A stretch of 8,737 nucleotides of DNA, from positions 1 to 8,737 of the forward strand of contig DATDRF010000147.1 of the NCBI GenBank assembly GCA_035291905.1, written 5' to 3'. Source of the DNA: JACPLA01 sp035291905 (lineage in GTDB: Bacteria > Bacteroidota > Ignavibacteria > UBA10030). Of the stretch, positions 1-5,941 are shown in pieces; positions within the stretch are counted from its first letter, which is position 1, and each line of letters starts with the position of its first letter. The position numbers and the translations under genes were made by a program. Below the pieces are notes generated by a model. It was given only the letters and a program-made list of their open reading frames with translations. It had not been told where the DNA came from and did no database searches.

Positions 1-1
1 A

Positions 2-355
2 GCGTCCGACTACACGATAGAGCTGTCGTACAGCTCACTCACACAGGCGTGGTTTTATTTCTGGGAGGCGGGCAATACAACCTCGTTCGTGTGGGAGTTC
101 AGCCCCCTCGCTGTTGCGGATCTCAATCTCGTGACCCTCGATACCGTCCAGGCTGCCGTCTTTTATGCCCGCGGCGATTCGTCGCTCCAAAATATTCTCG
201 GTGCGGACAACGGAGAAAACGCGGTGAGGAGATCCGTTGGAACGATTCTTCTGGCGCGCAAGGCTCAAATGAAAGACATTGTTTTTGTATTGAAGCTTGT
301 CGGTGTCAATTACCCGTTCATGACGGTCAGGTATCTTGTGGTGAATGTGAACTGA
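2..355 (+). CDS. C-terminal end of an unrecognised protein (5' truncated by window)
   Basis: The frame is open from the first bases of the window and ends at a TGA at 353-355, giving the last 117 residues of a longer protein. A GTG at 89 could serve as a start, but the frame reads on without a stop upstream of it and the upstream residues are equally protein-like (aromatic-rich, WFYFWE), so I treat the gene as truncated by the window edge. The visible part alternates hydrophobic and polar residues, which suggests beta structure, and ends in a hydrophobic strand-like tail (RYLVVNVN). I recognise no domain, motif or membrane span. It may be the end of an exported or structural beta-rich protein, but nothing here proves that. 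The terminator at 605-627 lies downstream on the same strand. Confidence 0.6.
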   Translation, partial: ASDYTIELSYSSLTQAWFYFWEAGNTTSFVWEFSPLAVADLNLVTLDTVQAAVFYARGDSSLQNILGADNGENAVRRSVGTILLARKAQMKDIVFVLKLVGVNYPFMTVRYLVVNVN

Positions 356-443
356 CATATCGCATACTCTTTACCCTTCACTTTTCACTAAAGATGAGAC
401 AGCCACCATCATATGAGAGGATCTCTTGTCCACATCGCGACCA

Positions 444-569
444 ATGATGTTCTCGCTTTTCGTCGTGCTTCTTGCTGGCACAACGCAGAGCCAATGGAAA
501 AAAGGATCCCTCGACAGCGTGGAGGTTAGCGGCTTCGTTCAGACGCGGAAGATGATCCTTTTGAAGTAA
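444..569 (+). CDS. Possible small secreted peptide, 41 aa (doubtful)
   Basis: An ATG at 444 (a second ATG follows at once) opens a 41-codon frame ending in TAA at 567-569, about 35 bp before the terminator hairpin. It begins with a hydrophobic stretch resembling a signal peptide (MMFSLFVVLLAGTTQS), followed by about 25 mainly polar residues (QWKKGSLDSVEVSGFVQTRK...). About two thirds of its codons end in G or C, much like the recognised genes here. Against it: there is no good Shine-Dalgarno at normal spacing (a GAGAGG lies about 24 bp upstream), the frame is short, and I recognise no relative. It could also be the remnant of a decayed exported protein, since an in-frame TGA at 414-416 cuts the frame just upstream. 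Confidence 0.25.
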   Translation: MMFSLFVVLLAGTTQSQWKKGSLDSVEVSGFVQTRKMILLK

Positions 570-604
570 GATTCGCAATGGGGAGGTGAGTCATTATAAA
601 CGAG

Positions 605-627
605 GCCCCCGGATCAGCTCCGGGGGC
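605..627 (+). terminator. Intrinsic terminator hairpin, possibly bidirectional
   Basis: A perfect 9-bp GC-rich inverted repeat (GCCCCCGGA at 605-613, TCCGGGGGC at 619-627) encloses a 5-nt loop and is followed by TTTGT on the plus strand. It sits between plus-strand genes that end upstream and the convergent minus-strand receiver gene ending at 664. On the minus strand the stem is followed by CTCGTTTAT, so it may stop transcription from both sides, with the plus direction looking stronger. Confidence 0.8.
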
Positions 628-663
628 TTTGTATTGGCCGCAGTCCTTTTCCGTCTCAGGGGA

Positions 664-1089
664 CTATCCGTGCATCGCAGTGACCAGATTCATCCTCGAT
701 CGTCGCATTTCATTTCGTACCGTTGCTATGACGTTTGGCAGCTCCTTCACAATGTGCCCCTTTTCCAGGTACGACTCTACAACAGGAGGGACACTGACGC
801 GATCGGGAACGGTCACTATTTCGAGAACGATGAGGTGGGCGTGGGGGCACCGTGCCTTTATCGCTATCGCCGTCGTCCAGGCGTCAATGCGAGGCAGTCT
901 CGCACCAATGAGTACAAGATCGGGGTGAGTCTGTCTTGCCTTCCAGATTGCCTCGACCCCGTCGCGGGCCTCACCGACAACCGTCAAACCCCTCATTGAC
1001 TGCATGTAGTGCACAAGGCATCGTCGAACCTCTTCGTGGCCGTCGACGACCAGAAGTCTTAAGGGAAGCGTTGATTCCTTCTTCTTCAT
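664..1089 (-). CDS. Stand-alone degenerate receiver (pseudo-receiver) protein
   Basis: The 141-residue product is a single CheY-like receiver domain with no output domain. The start is taken at the ATG at 1087-1089 because GGAGAG lies 4 nt upstream of it. An in-frame ATG nine codons earlier (1116) has no comparable site. The fold is recognisable from VVGEARDGVEAI (residues 37-48), PDLVLIGARLP (56-66) and YLEKG (107-111). Key residues are changed. The phospho-acceptor Asp is Gly62, the acidic pair is D16-G17 rather than D-D, and the conserved Thr/Ser is Glu90. Only the Lys (K110) is kept. It should therefore not be phosphorylated in the usual way and may act as a fixed-state binding partner. 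It lies downstream of the stressosome/two-component operon on the same strand but is separated from it by long gaps with hairpins. Its partner is unknown. Confidence 0.85.
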   Translation of the reverse strand: MKKKESTLPLRLLVVDGHEEVRRCLVHYMQSMRGLTVVGEARDGVEAIWKARQTHPDLVLIGARLPRIDAWTTAIAIKARCPHAHLIVLEIVTVPDRVSVPPVVESYLEKGHIVKELPNVIATVRNEMRRSRMNLVTAMHG

Positions 1090-1166
1090 TGTTCTCTCCG
1101 ATGTTCGTATACTCATGACGGTTTGGCCGCCTGTCAGGCTGTAAGGACAAGCGGCCGTCCGCCCGC

Positions 1167-1181
1167 CCCGACTTCGTCGGG
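1167..1181. repeat. Small GC-rich hairpin
   Basis: CCCGAC and GTCGGG form a 6-bp stem with a TTC triloop. No T-run follows on either strand, so it is not a classic intrinsic terminator. It lies about 80 bp upstream of the start of the 664-1089 receiver gene and could fold in that gene's leader if transcription begins further upstream. Confidence 0.4.
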
Positions 1182-1263
1182 ACTGCCATCTCCGCCTTCT
1201 TTCCCCTCCGCACAGGGCCGTTCCGTCGGAAAGTCAGCCAGAGACAGTTTTCAAAACTTTAAA

Positions 1264-1302
1264 CCTTGAACTTCGAACCTTGAACCTTGAACCTTGAACC
1301 TT
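1264..1302. repeat. CCTTGAA heptamer tandem repeat
   Basis: The 7-bp unit CCTTGAA (TTCAAGG on the other strand) occurs at 1264, 1278, 1285 and 1292, with a variant CTTCGAA at 1271 and a partial copy CCTT at 1299. The array keeps strict 7-bp phase over about 39 bp and lies between the two receiver genes, outside any gene. Arrays like this are often scattered as families between genes. From this window alone I can only say it is a local tandem array. Confidence 0.8.
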
Positions 1303-1341
1303 ACCTCACCACCACGACCACATATCGAACCTGATTGTGAC

Positions 1342-1369
1342 GATGGCCGTCCGGCGCGGAACGGCCATC
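1342..1369 (-). terminator. Long hairpin downstream of receiver gene (terminator-like, no T-run)
   Basis: GATGGCCG (1342-1349) pairs with CGGCCATC (1362-1369). Inside this, TCCG (1350-1353) pairs with CGGA (1357-1360), with a single bulged A at 1361 and a GCG loop. The result is 12 base pairs with one bulge. It starts about 45 bp past the stop of the minus-strand gene 1415-1876, where a transcript end is expected. There is no U-tract after the stem in either direction, so it may be a 3'-end stabiliser or a factor-assisted terminator rather than an intrinsic one. Confidence 0.45.
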
Positions 1370-1414
1370 CGCCACACAGACTCCGAGATCCCTCAACCGG
1401 GAAAAAACCCTTCA

Positions 1415-1876
1415 TCAGGATCCGGAGGTCACATGACGACTGTGCCTCTCGTGTCGCCTGCCGTGATTCACACTCATCGTTGTTTTCCGGTTTCTCGTCC
1501 TGCTATTGACATCTTTCAGGAGTTTTGGAAGGAGTTTCACGAGAGAATCTTTTTGAATGACGCCGTCGAGTCCGATCATCTCCGCAATCATGGAGTAATC
1601 CTTTGGATCGTACTTGGTGAGAAGGGCGATGCCGACCTTCGGAAACTTTCCCTTAAGTTCGATTGCGGTGCGAATTCCTTCGATGTCAGGAACAGAGAGA
1701 TCGACAAGGACAAGATTGGGCTTAAGCCTCTCCACAGCCTCTGCAGCTTCTTTGTCGTTCATCACTTCGCCGATCACGACCATCCCCTCTGTGAGCTCGA
1801 TGAATTCTTTCAGCAATTCGCGAAAATGGGAGTCTCCGTTGATCAACAGGATATTCAGAGCGGCTCTTTTTTTCAT
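1415..1876 (-). CDS. Stand-alone receiver-domain protein with altered acidic pocket
   Basis: The 153-residue product has one receiver domain (about residues 6-122) and no output domain. The phospho-acceptor is present (NLVLVDLSVP, D59), as are the conserved Thr (T87, in IALLTKYD) and Lys (K109, in GVIQKD). The metal-binding acidic pair is altered: the usual D-D-H reads N13-G14-D15 (LLINGDSHFRE). Phosphorylation chemistry may therefore be weak unless D15 compensates. The last 28 residues form an Arg/His-rich tail (HGRRHERHSRHV) that is not part of a receiver fold. It could bind nucleic acid or a partner, or be a random extension left after loss of an output domain. No clear Shine-Dalgarno precedes the ATG. 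The gene lies 210 bp downstream of the response regulator gene, past a hairpin, so it is probably transcribed separately. Confidence 0.85.
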   Translation of the reverse strand: MKKRAALNILLINGDSHFRELLKEFIELTEGMVVIGEVMNDKEAAEAVERLKPNLVLVDLSVPDIEGIRTAIELKGKFPKVGIALLTKYDPKDYSMIAEMIGLDGVIQKDSLVKLLPKLLKDVNSRTRNRKTTMSVNHGRRHERHSRHVTSGS

Positions 1877-1969
1877 TTCGCGGTTACATCTTGTTGCGAA
1901 AGCAGAGTACAGCTCGGGAGAGAAGGATTCAATCGGCAGAAGCGTGTAATTTGGAGAATAGCGAGCGGA

Positions 1970-1984
1970 GGTGAGGGCCTCACC
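1970..1984. promoter_or_regulatory. 15-bp near-palindrome upstream of receiver gene (possible operator)
   Basis: GGTGAGG (1970-1976) and CCTCACC (1978-1984) form an inverted repeat around one central base. The one-base centre is too tight for an RNA hairpin loop but suits a dimeric DNA-binding protein. It lies about 95-110 bp upstream of the start of the 1415-1876 gene. No promoter elements could be assigned with confidence. Confidence 0.3.
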
Positions 1985-2020
1985 AGAACGAATGATTGAT
2001 GACTGTCACGCGGAAGAATG

Positions 2021-2046
2021 CGGTGACAACAGGGCGGTTGTCACCG
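2021..2046 (-). terminator. 10-bp perfect inverted repeat at the end of the stressosome operon
   Basis: CGGTGACAAC (2021-2030) and GTTGTCACCG (2037-2046) pair perfectly around a 6-base loop. It lies about 40 bp after the stop codon of the last operon gene (2087-2827), where the operon transcript should end. On the minus strand it is followed by CATTCTTCC, which is only weakly T-rich. A terminator or 3' stabiliser is the likeliest role. A binding site for a dimeric regulator of the receiver gene that starts at 1876 is an alternative. Confidence 0.55.
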
Positions 2047-2086
2047 GCAGCGGATTACGGTACACGGGCCGAAATCACAGGCCGAA

Positions 2087-2827
2087 TCAGGGGTGAGGGC
2101 TTGTCAGGCCATAGTGAAGGGCATACTTGACGAGTCCCGCTGTATCATGAATATCGAGTTTCTTCATGATGTTCATGCGATGGGTGTTCACCGTGTTAAG
2201 GCTGAGAAAGAGTTTTTCGGCGATTTCCCGGCTTGTCAGGCCTTCGGCGATATGACCAAGAACTTCTGTTTCGCGTTTGGTCAGGATGTGCTTTGTTGTC
2301 GTGCGCTGCCCCTCGCCGGCGGCCTTCTTGATGAAATCCTCGATCATGAGCTGTGAAATGGTCGGACTGAAGAATTTCTCCCCGGAGGCAACGGCTTTGA
2401 TTGCACGGAGGATCTCTTCCTTGTCGGCGTTCTTCAGAACATAGCCACTGGCTCCAGCACGAACAATCTCATTCACGTAGCCTTCATCTTCATGAATCGT
2501 TACGATCAGGATCTTCACATCGGGATAATTCTTTTTGGCCAGACGCGTCACTTCGATCCCGCTGAGACCCGGCATCGAGATGTCAAGGATGGCCAGGTCG
2601 GGAAGTTCCTGCCCGATCAGCTGAAGGGCCTCCTCACCGTTCGCGGCCTCCCCGACGAGGACAACGTCTTTCACGTCGCGTAACAGCGTGCGCATCCCCG
2701 TCCGTACGAGATCATGATCGTCTGCAAAAACGAGCCTCGTGCGCCGATCAGTGTCCCGATTCGACCGGGAGTTCGGCAATGACCGTTGTTCCTTTTCCCG
2801 CGCCTGAGATAATTTGGAGAGTTCCAT
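2087..2827 (-). CDS. NarL/FixJ-type response regulator with LuxR DNA-binding domain
   Basis: The 246-residue product has an intact receiver domain (about residues 30-148) with acidic pair D36-D37, phospho-acceptor D82 (LAILDISMPG), T110 and K132. A linker follows, then a LuxR-type helix-turn-helix (about 180-243) with the hallmark LTKRETEVLGHIAEGLTSREIA and the recognition region SLNTVNTHRMNIMKKL. It should be a phosphorylation-controlled transcription factor and the cognate partner of the histidine kinase encoded just upstream. The ATG at 2827 makes the two genes overlap by 80 bp and gives an unusual polar leader of about 29 residues. A TTG at 2779 would shorten the leader by 16 residues. 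A G-rich site (GGGCGGGA) precedes the ATG by 7 nt, so I kept the ATG. It is the only DNA-binding product found in the operon. Confidence 0.93.
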   Translation of the reverse strand: MELSKLSQAREKEQRSLPNSRSNRDTDRRTRLVFADDHDLVRTGMRTLLRDVKDVVLVGEAANGEEALQLIGQELPDLAILDISMPGLSGIEVTRLAKKNYPDVKILIVTIHEDEGYVNEIVRAGASGYVLKNADKEEILRAIKAVASGEKFFSPTISQLMIEDFIKKAAGEGQRTTTKHILTKRETEVLGHIAEGLTSREIAEKLFLSLNTVNTHRMNIMKKLDIHDTAGLVKYALHYGLTSPHP

Positions 2828-4559
2828 GGTGTAATCCCGCCCTTTCTTTCATGCTTTGTAGTCCAAGTCCGTGGCCATTCGACGGCTGTGGCGGCCGTGA
2901 TGTCTCAATCCCCCTTCCGTTATCCGCCACTACAAGTCGGATGCGTTCCTGATTTTGCGTGAGTTCAATGGAAATCTTGGTTGCATTTGAGTGTTTGACC
3001 GAGTTCATGAGCGCTTCCTGGGCGATCCTGTACAACGTAATGTCAGTTCCTCCCACGAAGGGGCCGGCAATTGTCGCGGGAAGCTTCACTCTGATCTTCG
3101 CCTTGTGATCCAGCATGAGGTCTTTGCACAGGCGCTGCAATGCAGGCCCCAGGCCCAGATCATCCAGCATGGTGGGGCGGAGGTTCCACGACATGCGCCT
3201 CACATCTTTGATGATCCGGTCGATCTGCTCCTTTGTACTTCTGATTTTCTGTACGACTTTCGGGTTTCTTTCGGCTTCGCGCTCCATAATGTCGATTCCA
3301 AGGCGCATGGCGCTGAGGCGTTGACACACGTCGTCGTGCAATTCCCGTGACAAGCGCTGTCGCTCCTCCTCCTGGGCCTGCAGGATCTTGTTCGGCAGTT
3401 CCTTGAGCGCATCTTCGGCGATCTTGGCCTCGGTGATGTCCTGTGCTGTCCCGAACATCCTGACCGGATTCCCTTCTTTATCCCTCACACTCTTCCCCGT
3501 GGCGTGAATGACCCGCACCTGGCCGTCAGGCCTGATGATCCTGTGAGTCACATCAAATCCTTCCCGCTGTTTTATCGCTTTTCCCAGGGCCTCTTTCACG
3601 ATCCAGTGGTCGTCCGGATGAACAACGGAGAAATAGATCCTGTATGAGGGAAGAAACGCATCCTCATCGATTCCCAGAATTTCATAGAGTTCCGGCGACC
3701 AGAACAGGTTTTCTTCCTCTTCGACCCATTCCCAGTTTCCAAGGTGGGCCACCCTTTGCGCCTCCGTAAGTCTTGCTTGGCTTGCCCGAATCTGCTCCTC
3801 GGCTTTTCGCCGTTCCGTGACGTCGCGGGCCAGGCCCAGCACGCCCCCGACGACCGTCCCGTACATCAACGGTGCCGTCACAAATTCGGCAAACATCGGG
3901 CGGCCCTCTTTTTGCCGGATCCTGAGTTCAAAGAGGGGAGGCTGCGCCCCCTTGACCAACAGCCGCCGAATTTCTTCCTCCCTCTTTACGTCACCCGGAT
4001 CAAGGAGGTCGGCAAAAGCCCTCCCCACCCAGTCTTCTCTCTTCCAGCCTGTCATTTCTTCAAATGCGGGATTGAGGGAGGTAATGACTCCCTGGAGTGA
4101 CAATGTGTAGATGACATCTCTTGCATTGTCCACCAGGCTTTGAAACTTCTCCTGTGACTCCCTGAGGGCTGATTCCGTCCGGATTCGTTGATCTATTTCC
4201 AGGCCAAGACTTCTGTTGAGTGCTTCGAGCTGCGCCGTTCTTTCACTCATCTGCGCCAGGGTTTCCCGGAAGCCGAGATGGGTAATCTCAAATGCAGCGA
4301 GACTCTCTGTAAGGAATTGTGAAGCGCTGCGGAGGATCAATCGTGCCTCATCCTGCGGCCGGCCGTCGCCAATGTAATGCTCAATGGCCTTCTGATGGAT
4401 GCCAACCATGTCGAGCGAACCCAATCCGTTCACCATGGCCTTCCTTCCGACCTCGTACGCCCTGTGCAGGCCCGATTCGCTGTTCGTCCGCAAATACACT
4501 TCCAGCGCACGGCCGTACTCGTCCTGTATTGTCCCAACTGCCTGCTGCGTCTCAGTCAT
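2748..4559 (-). CDS. Cytoplasmic hybrid of RsbU N-terminal (RsbT-docking) domain and PAS-PAS histidine kinase
   Basis: The 603-residue product has no membrane span. Residues about 10-100 resemble the N-terminal domain of RsbU, the RsbT-binding module (YGRALEVYL, AYEVGRKAM, GLGSLDMVGIH, SLAAFEITHLGFRE). A coiled coil follows (about 100-135), then PAS 1 (about 136-252), PAS 2 (about 262-382), a HisKA_3 dimerisation region with phospho-acceptor H408 in RLSRELHDD, and an HATPase domain (about 500-600) with N519, DNGRG (546-550) and GHGLGL (562-567). HisKA_3 kinases usually pair with NarL-type regulators, and one is encoded next. The start overlaps the rsbX-like stop as ATGA, with GGGA 8 nt upstream. 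Inference: RsbT released from the stressosome binds the N-terminal domain and changes kinase activity, so this protein takes the place of the RsbU phosphatase. The kinase assignment is firm. The RsbU_N assignment rests on pattern recognition. Confidence 0.92.
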   Translation of the reverse strand: MTETQQAVGTIQDEYGRALEVYLRTNSESGLHRAYEVGRKAMVNGLGSLDMVGIHQKAIEHYIGDGRPQDEARLILRSASQFLTESLAAFEITHLGFRETLAQMSERTAQLEALNRSLGLEIDQRIRTESALRESQEKFQSLVDNARDVIYTLSLQGVITSLNPAFEEMTGWKREDWVGRAFADLLDPGDVKREEEIRRLLVKGAQPPLFELRIRQKEGRPMFAEFVTAPLMYGTVVGGVLGLARDVTERRKAEEQIRASQARLTEAQRVAHLGNWEWVEEEENLFWSPELYEILGIDEDAFLPSYRIYFSVVHPDDHWIVKEALGKAIKQREGFDVTHRIIRPDGQVRVIHATGKSVRDKEGNPVRMFGTAQDITEAKIAEDALKELPNKILQAQEEERQRLSRELHDDVCQRLSAMRLGIDIMEREAERNPKVVQKIRSTKEQIDRIIKDVRRMSWNLRPTMLDDLGLGPALQRLCKDLMLDHKAKIRVKLPATIAGPFVGGTDITLYRIAQEALMNSVKHSNATKISIELTQNQERIRLVVADNGRGIETSRPPQPSNGHGLGLQSMKERAGLHHGTLQIISGAGKGTTVIAELPVESGH

Positions 4560-5182
4560 CGGTACTTTCCCGCAAGAACGATGGCATCGTCTGTTCCTCT
4601 GCGATATCGTTCACCTATCTCTTCGGCGATCTTGTCAACGGGTTCTTTTCGCTTAATGTCTCCAACAAACTGCGGCTTGACGCCGTCCGAGGCCAGGACC
4701 AGGATATCTCCGGGAACGATGGAAATCATTGAGGCATGGATCGGGGGGAGCTTGAATCCGACCACTCCGCCTCTCTGGAGCACACGTTCGATGTTTGGCT
4801 GATCGTTCGAATTCATTCGCACAAGTATCCCCTCAACATTTCCCACACTCACCCATGTCATTGTGTCCTCTTTGAAGTTCATCGAGGCCAACGCCAGGAC
4901 GATCCCACGTGTCCGGCGAAGCTCCTCGTGACATTTCTTGATGAGGGAAAAGAGAGAATCGTTCCTGTAATATTTAAGGACCGATAATGCATATTCGGAT
5001 GCCCGGGCTGCCTCGACTCCGTGTCCAAGTCCGTCGATGACTCCTACCAACGCTCCCTGTTCTGTCTCGAGGGTGACGTGGAGGTCACCCGATATCTCCT
5101 CCCCCGGAAGGGAAATGGATGCTATCGCGCAGTCGAGACTTCTTCCGTTGCGCGAGATCGTGATCAGGTTGGGGGAAGCCAT
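4556..5182 (-). CDS. rsbX: RsbX-like SpoIIE/PP2C-family serine phosphatase
   Basis: The 208-residue product is one PP2C/SpoIIE-type phosphatase domain with no sensory part, the size of Bacillus RsbX. Metal-binding motifs are present: SGD (31-33, D33), VIDGLGHG (48-55, D50), LASDGV (163-168, D166) and GTDDAIVL (196-203, D198/D199). RsbX removes phosphate from RsbS and RsbR and so resets the stressosome after signalling. The start overlaps the end of rsbT by 19 bp and the stop overlaps the kinase start by the ATGA junction, so its translation is likely coupled to both. The ribosome site is weak (GAAGAA directly before the ATG). Its place after rsbR-rsbS-rsbT and the lack of a regulatory domain favour RsbX over RsbU or RsbP. 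Confidence 0.88.
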   Translation of the reverse strand: MASPNLITISRNGRSLDCAIASISLPGEEISGDLHVTLETEQGALVGVIDGLGHGVEAARASEYALSVLKYYRNDSLFSLIKKCHEELRRTRGIVLALASMNFKEDTMTWVSVGNVEGILVRMNSNDQPNIERVLQRGGVVGFKLPPIHASMISIVPGDILVLASDGVKPQFVGDIKRKEPVDKIAEEIGERYRRGTDDAIVLAGKYR

Positions 5183-5571
5183 TTCTTCACTATCACCGTT
5201 GTGCCTGCGCCCGGCTGTGAATCGATTTCGAAATCATCCATGATCCTTCGGGTCCCCGGAAGTCCCAACCCCAGGCCCTTCGAAGTCGAGAAACCGTCTT
5301 TCATCGCCGCTGAAAGATCGGGGATGCCGGGCCCTTCATCCTTCGCGATGATGGAAATACCGCTTCTCGTGCCGTTTTGAACGGCCCTGATCGAGATTTC
5401 TCCGCGGTGCGCAAACTTGACGATGTTCCGGGCGAGCTCGGAGATGGCGGTCGCAATAAGGGTCAGCTCGCTGCCGGCGAAACCGAGATCGGCAGCCATG
5501 CGGCGTCCCTCATGGCGCGCCACGATAATATCGCGATCAGATCGTATTGGTACTACGGTCCCATCCTCCAC
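5164..5571 (-). CDS. rsbT: RsbT serine/threonine kinase (switch protein)
   Basis: The 135-residue product is a GHKL-fold kinase of the RsbT/RsbW family. The N-box helix reads ISELARNIVKFA (N49), the G1 box DEGPGIPD (78-85) and the G2 region KGLGLGLPGTRRIMDDFEI (98-116), which is the RsbT form rather than RsbW. In the family, RsbT is held in the stressosome, phosphorylates RsbS and RsbR on signal, then leaves to bind an RsbU-type N-terminal domain. The start is GTG at 5571, supported by AAGGA 7 nt upstream, and overlaps the end of rsbS by 35 bp. The only visible candidate target in the window is the RsbU-like domain of the histidine kinase two genes on. Confidence 0.93.
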   Translation of the reverse strand: MEDGTVVPIRSDRDIIVARHEGRRMAADLGFAGSELTLIATAISELARNIVKFAHRGEISIRAVQNGTRSGISIIAKDEGPGIPDLSAAMKDGFSTSKGLGLGLPGTRRIMDDFEIDSQPGAGTTVIVKKWLPPT

Positions 5572-5932
5572 TGCCGGTTCCTTTGGTCGTCATGTTCAAG
5601 AGCGAAAGTCCCTCCTCGAGATCAAGCGCTGTCCTGACTCCCTCCAGGGTCAGCCCTAACTGCACCATCGAAAAAGCTACTTCGGGCTGGATGCCGACAA
5701 TGACTGTTTCCGCGCCCCTCAGCTTCACCATATGGGTCAGCCCTCGCAGTGTCCGTGCGGCGAATGAATCCATCACATCCAGCGCGGTCACGTCGACGAT
5801 AACTCCTCGTGAACGGGCCTTTCCAACTCGGTCGACAAGCGCATCCCGTAGATTCGTTAGATCATCGTCGCTCAACGCTGCCTGCAGGGTCGCTATGAGA
5901 AAATCACCTTGTTTCAGAATGGGAACTTCCAT
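5537..5932 (-). CDS. rsbS: RsbS STAS-domain stressosome scaffold protein
   Basis: The 131-residue product is a single STAS domain, as expected for RsbS, with no N-terminal sensor. The phosphorylatable serine lies in the motif DVMDSFAARTL (S56, matching S59 of Bacillus RsbS). The region SMVQLGLTLEGVRTALDLEEGL (about 88-109) is typical of the family. RsbS forms the core of the stressosome with RsbR and holds RsbT until S56 is phosphorylated. The start lies 9 bp after the rsbR stop, with a good ribosome site (GTGAGG) just upstream. The C-terminal tail of about 18 residues (TTKGTGSGGWDRSTNTI) is polar and flexible, and its coding sequence overlaps the start of rsbT. Confidence 0.92.
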   Translation of the reverse strand: MEVPILKQGDFLIATLQAALSDDDLTNLRDALVDRVGKARSRGVIVDVTALDVMDSFAARTLRGLTHMVKLRGAETVIVGIQPEVAFSMVQLGLTLEGVRTALDLEEGLSLLNMTTKGTGSGGWDRSTNTI

Positions 5933-5941
5933 GGCCTCACC

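Larger units (their letters stand above)
356..663. other. Convergent intergenic region, 308 bp
   Basis: This stretch separates the truncated plus-strand gene from the minus-strand receiver gene. It holds the doubtful small frame at 444-569, the terminator hairpin at 605-627, and a short pyrimidine-rich stretch at about 370-390 with 7-nt periodicity (TTTACCC, TTCACTT, TTCACTA). I see no other supported gene. Confidence 0.6.
1090..1414. other. Intergenic region between the two receiver genes, 325 bp
   Basis: I see no supported gene here. The region holds a small hairpin (1167-1181), the CCTTGAA heptamer array (1264-1302) and a strong long hairpin (1342-1369). Any promoter for the downstream receiver gene would lie in the part nearest 1090, but I could not identify convincing -35/-10 elements. 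Confidence 0.6.

Noticed and set aside
464..480. TGGCAC-like sequence resembling half of a sigma-54 promoter
   Set aside because: The second element (TTGC at the right spacing) is missing, and no gene starts at the right distance downstream.
586..999. Plus-strand frames opposite the 664-1089 receiver gene
   Set aside because: They run through the terminator hairpin and antisense to a recognisable receiver domain.
1381..1427. Inverted repeat CTCCG-A-GATCC / GGATC-CGGAG spanning the end of the 1415-1876 gene
   Set aside because: A 26-base loop with a bulge overlapping the stop codon makes it a poor hairpin. The nearby T6 on the minus strand is not placed directly after a stem.
1337..1999. Long plus-strand open frame (220 codons) opposite the 1415-1876 receiver gene
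   Set aside because: It is antisense to a clearly recognisable receiver domain, has no family features and no good ribosome site.
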